Source: Candidatus Sumerlaeota bacterium | GTDB taxonomy: Bacteria > Sumerlaeota > Sumerlaeia > MWCT01 > JAUWMI01 | DNA: 62,138 bases | Direction of reading: 5' to 3' | Assembly: GCA_030613245.1 (NCBI GenBank) | Contig: JAUWMI010000027.1 | Span: 1-62,138 of the forward strand | Shown here: piece by piece, positions 18,778 to 25,908 of the stretch | Layout: the number at the start of each line of letters is the position of its first letter | Numbering within the stretch: position 1 is the first letter of the stretch | The notes under the pieces: model-generated | The model's database searches: none | Told to the model about the DNA's origin: nothing | Seen by the model: the letters and a program-made list of their open reading frames with translations, nothing else | Program-made: the position numbers and the translations under genes

Positions 18778-19881
18778 TTATACCTTCGTCTCTTGATCCG
18801 TAATAAGTGCACAGCGAATTCCATTGGGATCGAAACAGCCGTTGCACGAAATGCAATCAGCCACCTGTTTGTTTTGATCCTGCATTTTTACCACCAGGTC
18901 GGGCTCACGAATGAACGGGCGCGACATGGATATAAAATCCGCGGTGCCGCCGCTAATCAGCGACTCCATCACGCTCCGCGACCGGATTCCACCTACCAGC
19001 ACGACTGGCAGGCCGGTTGTGGCTTTGATCTTCGCTGCCGCCTTGCGAAAATACGCCTCCTTCTCAGGCGACAAGACATTCAGTCGTGCGGCCACAGCAC
19101 CGGCCTCGCGAATTCCTCCACTTACCTCAATGGCATCGATCCCTGCCTCGGCGATCAATCGCGCAACCTTTACACTCTCGCGCGGCGTGAGCCCGCCGCG
19201 TTTTAATCCGTCCTCTGAGTTAAGCTTGATCAGCACGGGATAGTCACGGCCAAGCACGTGGCGAATCTCACGCACGATCTCAACAATCAAGCGCGTGCGG
19301 TTCTCGGTCGAGCCGCCCCATTTGTCAGTTCGGCGATTGGTGTGGGGAGAAATGAATTCACTCAGCAAATAGCCGTGTGCACAGTGGAGCTGCACAGCGT
19401 CAAAGCCGGCTCTGCGTACACGCTCAGCTGCACGGACGAAGGGTTCTTTGATTTCCAGGATTTCCTGCTCTGTCAGAGCCTGAGGAACCAGCCCTACCGC
19501 GGGATCTTCCACTGCCGATGGCGCGAGAGGCATGCCGCCGCACTGCTCAGGCTCGCACTGACGCCCACCGTGCACTATCTGCAGGGCCACCTTGCCTCCT
19601 TCGCGATGAATAACGTCCACCAGCTGTTCGTAACCGGGAATAAACCTGTCGTCGTATATCGCGGCCTGGCGCGGCGACGACTTCCCGCGCGGGTGTATGT
19701 ATGCAAAACCAGGAATGATCAAGCCGATACGCCCGCGAGCCAATCGCTGGTAAAAGTGCAACATCTGATCGGTCACAAAACCATCTTCGCTCGCCATGTA
19801 TTCATGCGTGGCAGATCGTATGAAGCGATTCTCGAGCGTAAGAGTCCCAATGCGATACGCGCTAAACAAGACACTCATCAT
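18778..19881 (-). CDS. NADH:flavin oxidoreductase, old-yellow-enzyme family
   Basis: A 367-residue FMN-binding TIM barrel. Visible landmarks: LFSAYRIGTLTLENRFIRSAT at the N-terminus, QIVHGGRQ, FDAVQLHCAHGYLLSEFISPHTNRR, LIKLNSED and the phosphate-binding VLVGGIRSRS. A Cys cluster, CISCNGC, near residue 345 resembles the 4Fe-4S ligands of 2,4-dienoyl-CoA reductase and trimethylamine dehydrogenase, but the C-terminal flavin/NAD domain of those enzymes is absent. The substrate is unknown. It precedes and is probably coupled to the DUF4185 lipoprotein gene. Confidence 0.88.
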   Translation of the reverse strand: MMSVLFSAYRIGTLTLENRFIRSATHEYMASEDGFVTDQMLHFYQRLARGRIGLIIPGFAYIHPRGKSSPRQAAIYDDRFIPGYEQLVDVIHREGGKVALQIVHGGRQCEPEQCGGMPLAPSAVEDPAVGLVPQALTEQEILEIKEPFVRAAERVRRAGFDAVQLHCAHGYLLSEFISPHTNRRTDKWGGSTENRTRLIVEIVREIRHVLGRDYPVLIKLNSEDGLKRGGLTPRESVKVARLIAEAGIDAIEVSGGIREAGAVAARLNVLSPEKEAYFRKAAAKIKATTGLPVVLVGGIRSRSVMESLISGGTADFISMSRPFIREPDLVVKMQDQNKQVADCISCNGCFDPNGIRCALITDQETKV

Positions 19882-20308
19882 CTGATCCTTTCCAATCTGA
19901 GATTCTCGATAGAAGCGACAGCTCCTGTCGCTGGCGTGCTCCTGTATATTCAGAAATCAGCTGGAAGTGTCAAGCCTGCAAAATCCTTGTACAAAGAAAA
20001 CGCGGCCAACTGGTATCTTATCAGGGCTTTTTGTGCAGACCGGGTACTCAAAGCGCTGAAATGGGGACATCCTCCTGGGTCTTGTCAATCAAATCCTCTG
20101 CAACGGGGCGATGACCGCCATAGCTGCCCATATGCCTGATCTCTAAGAGCTTCGAACGGGGCACTGTCCGCTCCGCATGCTCCGAATAAAGAAATCCCTT
20201 TACTTTCCCAAGATGAAATGATATAAGAAAAATAGAATTTTAAGGCTGAAGAAGGAAAAAAGAAAAGGCATTTCTCGAAGAGCTGTAAGTATATAAGTGC
20301 GAATGAAA
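19882..20308. other. Intergenic region upstream of tmRNA
   Basis: About 430 bases between the divergent reductase gene and tmRNA. A small hairpin, AGCGACA-GCTCC-TGTCGCT, lies at 19914-19932. A TATA-like box around 20291 (TATATAAG) is about 12 bases ahead of the tmRNA 5' end and may be its -10; no clear -35 is seen. A long plus-strand frame running through the reductase gene into this region is an antisense artefact. Confidence 0.45.
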
Positions 20309-20692
20309 GGGGGCGTACAGGTTTCGACGGGGATCGCTGTGGAAGAGACGGCAAGCCGAGGTCGGTTCCACCACCCTCGTTAAACAGGCGGAACACTAAA
20401 TTCAAGTGCAGATGCAAATCTAGCACTTGCTGCCTAACTAGGCGGCACGTCCGCTAGCTGCTGTGCCTGCGGCGGCTAGATGGGCGCCGACAAGCGGGCT
20501 GGCTGCAAGTTTTTGTCCGAGGGCTTGTGGCGAGACACCATCGGGCTAGCCAATCATGAAAGCCTGCCTTTTGGCGTTTCTGTGCGGCGAAGCGCTTCGG
20601 AAGATCGTCTTCCGGGCAGAATAAAAAGGCTAAGCTTGTAGAAATCTCTTCTGTAGGTTCTTCGGACGTGGGTTCGATTCCCACCGCCTCCA
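20309..20692 (+). ncRNA. ssrA: Transfer-messenger RNA (tmRNA)
   Basis: A 384-base tmRNA that rescues stalled ribosomes and tags their products. The 5' end GGGGGCG pairs with CGCCTCC at 20686-20691 and adjoining base to form the acceptor stem, and GTACAGGTTTCGACGGGG is the typical 5' tRNA-like segment. The T-arm is GTGGG-TTCGATT-CCCAC (20670-20685). The resume frame encodes a tag ending ADANLALAA then TAA. The 3' CCA is not encoded here: the discriminator A at 20692 is followed by CTTTT. A second copy of the 3' end that does encode CCA lies 300 bases downstream. Confidence 0.95.
20408..20437 (+). other. tmRNA proteolysis-tag reading frame
   Basis: GCA GAT GCA AAT CTA GCA CTT GCT GCC TAA encodes ADANLALAA, ending in the LAA that ClpXP-type proteases recognise. 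The frame stays open further upstream, so the resume codon could be earlier; GCA at 20408 is the likely choice because resume codons are usually Ala or Gly. Confidence 0.75.
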
Positions 20693-20700
20693 CTTTTAAA

Positions 20701-20961
20701 ATGATCACATTATACGTACTGAAGAGTGGGAGCGGAAAACGTTATATTGGGATAACGAACAATTTATCTCGAAGATTATACGAACACCAATGCAAACGAA
20801 CTAAAGCCGGTGAACTTTTAAGTAATCTCCGAGTAATGCACACAGAAGAATATCCAGACTATACTTCTGCGCGCATCCGTGAAAAATTTTTGAAAAGCGG
20901 ACAAGGCCGTAAGTGGCTTGATGAACTGGAATGTCGGACGCGGCCCGCCAGAGGCGGATAA
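20701..20961 (+). CDS. Small GIY-YIG domain nuclease inserted at the tmRNA 3' end
   Basis: An 86-residue protein consisting of little more than a GIY-YIG domain: YVLKSGSGKRYIGITNN holds the YVL and YIG strands, with R at LSRRLYEH and an Arg/Glu helix (TSARIREKFLKSG) supplying the later conserved residues. Such small URI-type proteins are nicking or cleaving nucleases, often of unknown role. The ATG begins eight bases past the tmRNA 3' end and has no visible ribosome binding site; an upstream GTG at 20668 would lie inside tmRNA. The gene is flanked by copies of the tmRNA 3' end, so it looks like the cargo or agent of an insertion. Confidence 0.85.
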   Translation: MITLYVLKSGSGKRYIGITNNLSRRLYEHQCKRTKAGELLSNLRVMHTEEYPDYTSARIREKFLKSGQGRKWLDELECRTRPARGG

Positions 20962-20993
20962 AGCAAGCCGTGGGCTTGTGCGCCTTTGGCGCA

Positions 20994-21017
20994 TTCGATT
21001 CCCACCGCCTCCACCAG
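20994..21017. repeat. Displaced tmRNA 3' end (attachment-site-like direct repeat)
   Basis: TTCGATTCCCACCGCCTCCAC repeats the tmRNA 3' end (20673-20693) in direct orientation, 321 bases downstream. Unlike the functional copy it continues as CA, so it still encodes the CCA terminus (ACCA). The T-arm 5' strand is not complementary here, so it is not a second RNA gene. The arrangement is as expected if an element integrated in ssrA and regenerated the 3' end. Confidence 0.85.
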
Positions 21018-21040
21018 CCTACGCTAAGGCTTCGGCTGGC
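21017..21040. repeat. Inverted copy of the hairpin at 21095-21122
   Basis: GCCTACGCTAAGGCTTCGGC here is matched at 19 of 20 bases by the reverse complement of the hairpin downstream. Together with its flanks it can form a CCAGCC-GGCTGG stem. It belongs to a short palindromic family found near the tmRNA insertion. Confidence 0.6.
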
Positions 21041-21094
21041 AAGCACTATTCATTTTGGTAATGACTCAATAGCGGCCTAAGTCTTTGCAAAGGC

Positions 21095-21131
21095 TGTCCG
21101 CCGAAGCATTAGCGTAGGCGGATTTTTTTTT
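21095..21131 (+). terminator. Hairpin followed by T-run
   Basis: TCCGCC (21097-21102) pairs with GGCGGA (21117-21122), followed directly by nine T residues (21123-21131). On the plus strand this is a good intrinsic terminator for tmRNA/GIY-YIG transcription; it also faces the convergent flavodoxin gene. Confidence 0.65.
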
Positions 21132-21193
21132 CGATTATCACCAATATGAGGCGGAACCATTGCACTACGCCGGGTGCGCGCAATCCTGTAGGG

Positions 21194-21640
21194 CTACTTT
21201 TTTAAGGCCGCAAGAGCAAGCTTTCGACCCAGCTGCTGGAGCTCGGCTGTCTTTTCCTTATCCGGCCGATTCGTCACTAGAACCGTCTTCGCAATGGGTC
21301 GAAGCTTAAATGTCTTACAGATGCTCTCCACGCTTTCCGATGCCCTTCCTCCTCCGCCGTGTGTTACGAAAATCGCACAGGGCTTATTGGTTACTTTCCC
21401 TTCGGTAGGATAGAAGGTTCGGTCGAAAAAATCCTTTACGCCACCCGCCATGTAGCTGAAGTAATCCGGCGTGCCAATGGCAATTCCATCACATGCCAGG
21501 AGGTCGTCCACTGTCGCCTTGAGCGCTTGCTTGACCACGACCTGTGTACCTTTGAGTGCGCGTGCGCCTTTTGCGACAGCCCGAGCCGCAGTCTTGGTAT
21601 TCCCACTCAATGAATGATAGATGACCAGAATCTTTGCCAT
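21194..21640 (-). CDS. Flavodoxin family protein
   Basis: A 148-residue protein with the flavodoxin FMN-phosphate loop SLSGNTK near residue 10, a second loop at GTPDYFSYMAGGVKDFFDR, and HGGGGRASESVES as the third. These small cytosolic proteins carry electrons or, as NAD(P)H:quinone-type variants, reduce substrates. A strong SD (AAGGAG) precedes the ATG. It lies downstream of HU on the same strand, but an intrinsic terminator separates them. Confidence 0.9.
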   Translation of the reverse strand: MAKILVIYHSLSGNTKTAARAVAKGARALKGTQVVVKQALKATVDDLLACDGIAIGTPDYFSYMAGGVKDFFDRTFYPTEGKVTNKPCAIFVTHGGGGRASESVESICKTFKLRPIAKTVLVTNRPDKEKTAELQQLGRKLALAALKK

Positions 21641-21797
21641 CCTTTTTCTCCTTTTTCTCTATGTCAAGTTTCCTGACAAGCCCCGAACAAACGTCTCATG
21701 ATGCAGTGTGCAGCACATTTATGTCATGCGGATGAAATGAGACAAAGCCAGGTGCTGCTTCCCCTCCTCTCAGGGCTCTCACGCCGCCAGAAGAAAT

Positions 21798-21838
21798 AAA
21801 AAAAGAGGCAGGTACAGCTCGCCACTGCTCCTACCTCT
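21798..21838 (-). terminator. Intrinsic terminator of the HU gene
   Basis: On the minus strand, GAGGTAGGAGCAG pairs imperfectly with CTGTACCTGCCTC and is followed by seven T residues (plus-strand A-run 21798-21804). It lies 18 bases past the HU stop. Confidence 0.65.
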
Positions 21839-21855
21839 CTGGCAAAACAGCGCAT

Positions 21856-22134
21856 TTACAGGCTCTTTTTCAGTGCCGGTGCAGGTTTGAACCCCACAGT
21901 CTTGCTCGCTTTTATTTTGATCTTCTCACCGGTACGCGGATTCACGCCTATCCGTGCCTTTCGAGATCTTACAGTAAATGTACCAAACCCGGCTACTGAA
22001 AACCTTTTCTCCTTTTTGATCGCCTTGGCGATTGCACCAAATGCACAATCAATAACACCTTCAATAGAAGCCTTACTCAAATCGTTGCAACACTTCGTGG
22101 CCTTTACAGCGTCTATCAGCTCACTTTTGGTCAT
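21856..22134 (-). CDS. HU-family DNA-binding protein
   Basis: A 92-residue nucleoid protein. The HU fold is clear: TKSELIDAVKA at the N-terminus, FSVAGFGTFTVRSRKAR leading to the DNA-binding arm, NPRTGEKIKI as the signature loop, and KTVGFKPAPALKK at the C-terminus. It bends and compacts DNA as a dimer. A near-perfect SD (GGAGGTGA) precedes the ATG, and a strong sigma-70-like promoter lies 60-90 bases upstream, consistent with high expression. It has its own terminator, so it is probably monocistronic. Confidence 0.95.
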   Translation of the reverse strand: MTKSELIDAVKATKCCNDLSKASIEGVIDCAFGAIAKAIKKEKRFSVAGFGTFTVRSRKARIGVNPRTGEKIKIKASKTVGFKPAPALKKSL

Positions 22135-22193
22135 TCGACCTCACCTCCCTTGTTGAGAAATTAGTGATTGCCGATTTCTGTATTTGCAGGTGT

Positions 22194-22221
22194 ATAATAC
22201 CCAATGGAAACCATTTGTCAA
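22194..22221 (-). promoter_or_regulatory. Sigma-70-type promoter for the HU gene
   Basis: On the minus strand a perfect TTGACA (22221-22216) is followed after 16 bases by TATTAT (22199-22194). It faces the HU gene, whose start lies 60 bases downstream. The match to the -35 consensus is exact and to -10 is 5 of 6. Confidence 0.65.
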
Positions 22222-22322
22222 ATTTTTTTATTGCAGACGCAAGAAAAAAATACCTCTTCACAATCAGTGCCCAGGCGGCATACAATCAAGGCGTCTATCT
22301 ACTGAGGCGCTGAGCCGAGAAA

Positions 22323-22607
22323 ATGCCTGCATCACTTTATAAGGTCGAGCTGGCCACGGCGCTTTCGGACGAGCAAGTCCAGTGCCGCGTATGTCAGCGC
22401 CGTTGCGTCATCCGAAAAGGAGAGCGCGGCTATTGCTTAACGCGCGAAAACGTTGATGGCACGCTCTACTCCCTGGTCTACGGCCTTGTGGCATCCCTGG
22501 CGATATCGCCTATCGAGAAGAAACCAATGTTTCACTTCTACCCAGGGAGTCGCTGGTTGTCAATAGGAACAATTGGATGCAATTTTCGCTGCCATCATTT
22601 CGGGTAG
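22323..22607 (+). pseudogene. Truncated AmmeMemoRadiSam-type radical SAM gene
   Basis: The 94 residues match the N-terminus of the AmrS/PflA-like radical SAM family (normally ~330 residues): QCRVCQRRCVIRKGERGYC, YSLVYGLV, SPIEKKPMFHFYPGS and SIGTIGCNFRC. The CxxxCxxC cluster is cut off: after CNFRC the frame reads HHFG and stops, so the third Cys is missing. The stop lies inside a palindromic dispersed repeat (22604-22630) and the rest of the gene is gone; a permease gene follows at once. It cannot bind a normal 4Fe-4S cluster. Confidence 0.8.
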
Positions 22608-22630
22608 GGACAGATTATAATCCGTCCCTG
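22604..22630. repeat. GGGACAGATTATAATC palindromic repeat, copy 1
   Basis: GTAGGGACAGATTATAATC plus its mirror CGTCCCTG forms a hairpin with one mismatch. A second copy lies at 29109-29136 and a half copy (AATCTGTCCCTAC) at 55016-55028. It marks the exact truncation point of the radical SAM gene. Confidence 0.75.
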
Positions 22631-22643
22631 TAATGTGAAAAGA

Positions 22644-23996
22644 ATGCCTGAACAGCAGATCAGCAGATCGCCTGGCGAGCCGTTAGCGAGGCAGTTGGGG
22701 CTCTGGGATGCAACAGCCATCATCATGGGTATCATCATCGGTGCGGGCATATTCCGGGTGCCTGCTGCAGTGGCCGGATTCGTGCCTACAGGGGGTGCGA
22801 TTATGCTTGCCTGGCTTATTGGAGGGCTGCTTGCGCTATGCGGTGCGCTCTGCTACGCCGAGCTCGCTGCCGCCATGCCAATCACAGGTGGGGATTATGT
22901 TTACCTGCGCGAAGGCTACGGCAGGTGGGTAGGCTTTCTGTTCGGATGGACCAAGCTCTGGGTGGTTCGCACCGGCTCTATCGCAAGTATTGCATTCGTA
23001 TTTGCCGAGTATGTTAGATATCTCATTCCACTCTCTCCTACCGAAATGAAAATAGTTGCCATCCTGGCGGTTCTTCTCCTGACGGGTGCAAACACCATAG
23101 GGCTGCGCCATGGAAGTAATATCCAGAACATCTTCACGGCACTGAAGATTCTGGCAATCGTGGCTATTATAGTCCTTGGGCTGGCGTTGGAAGGCGGCAG
23201 CACGGCGCACTTTTCACCGTTATGGCCTGCTTCGGTCGGGAAGAATTTCTTAGGCGGATTTGGCCTGGCGCTCATCTTTATTCTCTGGACGTATGGCGGG
23301 TGGAACGAAGCGACGTATGTGGCTGGCGAGGTGAGACAGCCGGAAAAAACGCTTCCTCGCTCGCTAGTGTTCGGCATTTCTGGCATTATAGTTCTTTATC
23401 TCCTGATCAACTGCGTCTACCTCTACGTTCTCCCCATAGAAGAAATGCAAGGCTCTCCCACGGTAGCTGCTGATGTGCTGGAGCGGCTGGTAGGGCCTCG
23501 TGGGGGCCAGATTGTAGCAATCATGGTGATCATCTCAACGTTTGGGGCGCTGAATGGCCTGATTCTTACCGGCGCTCGCATCTCCTACGCAATGGGACGC
23601 GATCACACTCTGTTCCGTTGGCTCAGCCGCGTGCACCCACGATTTCAGACTCCCGCTACTGCAATCGGCTTTCAGGCAATCTGGGCGATAGTGTTGATCT
23701 TCTCGGGTACATTTGAGACGCTGGTTTTCTATACTGCATTTACTACCTGGCTCTTTTTTGGCTTAGTTGTCCTGGCGCTAATAATTTTGCGTAAAAGACG
23801 ACCAGACATGCCACGGCCGTACCGCGTATGGGGCTACCCGGTTATTCCCGTCCTGTTTATTGCAATGACGCTGATCCTGCTCCTGAATGCGGTGTGGCAT
23901 GCGCCGCGCGAGTCGTTGTTCGGGTTAGGTTTCATTCTGCTCGGTTTGCCAGTGTACTATTGGTCTGCCATCCGCGACAAAAACATGCCGCATTAG
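22644..23996 (+). CDS. APC-superfamily amino acid permease
   Basis: A 450-residue transporter with 12 predicted membrane helices. The APC signature IMGIIIGAGIFRVPAAVAG lies near residue 30, followed by GGLLALCGALCYAELAAAMPITGG and DYVYLREGYGR; ILWTYGGWNEATYVAGEVRQPEKT in the middle is typical of LAT/YfnA-type permeases. It imports or exchanges amino acids across the inner membrane. I chose ATG 22644 over GTG 22635; neither has a convincing SD, perhaps because the repeat just upstream replaced the native leader. Confidence 0.9.
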   Translation: MPEQQISRSPGEPLARQLGLWDATAIIMGIIIGAGIFRVPAAVAGFVPTGGAIMLAWLIGGLLALCGALCYAELAAAMPITGGDYVYLREGYGRWVGFLFGWTKLWVVRTGSIASIAFVFAEYVRYLIPLSPTEMKIVAILAVLLLTGANTIGLRHGSNIQNIFTALKILAIVAIIVLGLALEGGSTAHFSPLWPASVGKNFLGGFGLALIFILWTYGGWNEATYVAGEVRQPEKTLPRSLVFGISGIIVLYLLINCVYLYVLPIEEMQGSPTVAADVLERLVGPRGGQIVAIMVIISTFGALNGLILTGARISYAMGRDHTLFRWLSRVHPRFQTPATAIGFQAIWAIVLIFSGTFETLVFYTAFTTWLFFGLVVLALIILRKRRPDMPRPYRVWGYPVIPVLFIAMTLILLLNAVWHAPRESLFGLGFILLGLPVYYWSAIRDKNMPH

Positions 23997-24265
23997 GGTG
24001 GTAAATTACGCGAGAGTAGACTTTTCTTCCAAGGAACATACACCCAAGGCTATCAAATAACCTTTTTGCAGTTTATATTTCCGGTACGAAATACGCTAGT
24101 GGGTACATTCTTTTTCCCGAGATGTGTGTAAATTCGTGTCATTCGTTTCTATTCGCGATCATTCGTGTTACTTGTATTTTGGAAGTATACGAATGCGCTC
24201 GAATGAACGCACGAATATCATGAGAAAGTGACCAGAGAGCAGTGCGGTATTAAATGGAATTGCCT
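23997..24265. other. Intergenic, non-coding
   Basis: The stretch after the permease is A+T-rich and contains several ATTCGTGT-like short repeats around 24130-24170 and a match to the type of intergenic decay sequence often seen in genomes of this kind. I see no ORF with a start signal and no terminator. Confidence 0.4.
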
Positions 24266-24598
24266 AAGGTTACTGAACTTTGGAACTTTTCCCAAGTGCT
24301 CCAGGTACGGTAAAGCTTTAAGAGTGCTCTATGAAGGGCGTTGAAATACACAGACTATCCACGATGCCTTTATTTGAGCCCGCCTTGAGGCGGACTAAAA
24401 CCAAAAAGGCCAGCTTCTCCTTAGAGCAATGTGGCGAAGGCGTCATAGCTGAAAAGCCAGGGCTCTGGCAATTTCGTTCAGTCTGCATTCAGGGCTTAAA
24501 CTGAACGAAATCCATCGCCTTGATGACCTTGCCCAAGCCTGATAAGAGCGTTTTAGGAGCTGAAGCATTCGAAAAGTTCTAAAGTTCAGCAAGGTTAC
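24266..24598. mobile_element. MITE-like element with terminal inverted repeats and 8-bp duplication
   Basis: TGAACTTTGGAACTTTT (24274-24290) is repeated in inverted form as AAAAGTTCTAAAGTTCA (24572-24588), 16 of 17 matching and weaker similarity extending inward. Both ends are flanked by AAGGTTAC in direct orientation (24266-24273, 24591-24598), a likely target-site duplication. The ~315-bp interior has no intact ORF; it contains a smaller inverted repeat ATTTCGTTCAGT / ACTGAACGAAAT and a CCGCC-GGCGG hairpin at 24379. The right end stops four bases before the ATG of the next gene. Confidence 0.7.
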
Positions 24599-24602
24599 AA
24601 AA

Positions 24603-25412
24603 ATGCAGCCGAAGATCCGCGAGGTTCAGTGTAAGTCAATCCTGAACAAATCAGGCATTCAAGGCGTGGACTTTGCCCTGAACCCTTATATCGGGTGCGA
24701 GCACGGCTGCCTCTATTGCTACGCTAAATTCATGAAGAAATATACCGGCCATGCAGAACCCTGGGGTCACTTTGTGGACATTAAGGTGAATGCACGCGAG
24801 GTGCTCGAAAAACAACTGCGCCGCATTGGGCGCAAAACAATTATGCTTGGCACCGTGACCGACGCGTATCAGCCCATTGAACAACGCACTATGCTGACCA
24901 GAAGTCTTCTAATGCAGCTCGCCACAAAGGATCTCCATCTGCATATTCAGACAAAATCCAGTTTGGTGCTGCGTGATCTCGAGCTGCTGACTCGGTTCAA
25001 CGATGTTGAAGTCTGTTTCACCGTCATCACACCTGACGATGCAGACCGGGTCATTCTTGAGCCGAGGGCATCGTCCATCCGCGATCGCCTTCGCGCAGTG
25101 GAAACCCTGGCGAGTCAGCAAGTGGATGTGAGCGTCTTTATCGGTCCGCTGATTCCCTTCATGAGCATGGGTAAGATTCTGAGATTGCTTAAGGCGGTGT
25201 ATAATTGCGGAGCTAAAGAAATCTTGTGGGATCAGCTCAATTACATCCGCAGCAATGCCGGGCGCCTCCAGAGTGCTCTGCGAGAGCGCTATCCGCGCTT
25301 TGCGAAGACGCTACCGTATGCTTCCTTCGATGCATATTATGATAAGGCAGATCAGGTAATTTCCGAATTCTGTGCTTCGCGAGGCATTGAGGGAATTGGA
25401 GTCAAATCCTAA
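24603..25412 (+). CDS. SPL-type radical SAM protein (COG1533-like)
   Basis: A 269-residue radical SAM protein. The cluster motif is GCEHGCLYCYA (CxxxCxxC) near residue 33, preceded by FALNPYIG, typical of the SplB/Rv2578c group. MLGTVTDAYQPIEQ and VTRSLL follow, then a barrel. Spore photoproduct lyase itself repairs UV lesions, but short relatives like this one are widespread in non-spore-formers and have no settled role. The start lies directly behind the right end of the MITE-like element, whose AAGGTT may double as the ribosome binding site. Confidence 0.85.
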   Translation: MQPKIREVQCKSILNKSGIQGVDFALNPYIGCEHGCLYCYAKFMKKYTGHAEPWGHFVDIKVNAREVLEKQLRRIGRKTIMLGTVTDAYQPIEQRTMLTRSLLMQLATKDLHLHIQTKSSLVLRDLELLTRFNDVEVCFTVITPDDADRVILEPRASSIRDRLRAVETLASQQVDVSVFIGPLIPFMSMGKILRLLKAVYNCGAKEILWDQLNYIRSNAGRLQSALRERYPRFAKTLPYASFDAYYDKADQVISEFCASRGIEGIGVKS

Positions 25413-25523
25413 TGTGCCCCAGGAGCATCGAATTGCAAGTTCTCGTGCGCCCAGCAGAGATTTGGCCAAATAGATTTCAGCTCTAGGCGACCCCGACCTA
25501 CCAGGATATGTTAAGACGTCCTG

Positions 25524-25856
25524 TTAAATGTCGTGACCGTACCAGGCGTCAACGAGGGGACCTACTTCATATTCCGTTATTCTTGAGTCATTGCTAAGCC
25601 AATTTTCAACGGCATGACGATGCTGTTCTGTTGTCGATCCCCGAGGTTCATCGAGTGTAACAAACACTTCCCACTCATTATCCGTGCTACCACCACCACA
25701 TACAAGTCCGTTTTGCTCAATTGCCTTCCCAATAAAGTCATCGTTGAGTTTGTTGCTCTCTTCAATCGATAGATCTTTTGAAAATCGAAAGGTCACGCTG
25801 AAGCCCAATTCTTGAAATTCCCCCATGCGCTTCTTCTTGCGGAGACGCTTCCTCAT
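25524..25856 (-). CDS. YggL-like (DUF469) protein
   Basis: A 110-residue protein of the YggL family: MRKRLRKKKRMGEFQELGFSV at the N-terminus and FIGKAIEQNGLVCGGG in the middle are characteristic. In gamma-proteobacteria YggL binds the 50S ribosomal subunit. The start is the ATG at 25856 with GAGAAG ahead; the TTG-started extension to 25877 is unlikely. The C-terminal part (EYEVGPLVDAWYGHDI) extends past the core family. Confidence 0.85.
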   Translation of the reverse strand: MRKRLRKKKRMGEFQELGFSVTFRFSKDLSIEESNKLNDDFIGKAIEQNGLVCGGGSTDNEWEVFVTLDEPRGSTTEQHRHAVENWLSNDSRITEYEVGPLVDAWYGHDI

Positions 25857-25908
25857 CAACTTCTCACATAAATCCAAATTAAGTATCTGTCTTACACCTA
25901 TTGTCTAT

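Noticed and set aside
19258-20139. Long plus-strand ORF (293 codons)
   Set aside because: It is antisense to the old-yellow-enzyme gene, whose product matches its family along the full length; the plus frame has no recognisable motif.
20454-20708. Minus-strand ORF over tmRNA
   Set aside because: It overlaps a clear tmRNA and has no start signal or recognisable product.
20994-21017. Second tRNA/tmRNA-like gene
   Set aside because: Only the 3' half of the T-arm and acceptor strand is present; the 5' partner strands are missing.
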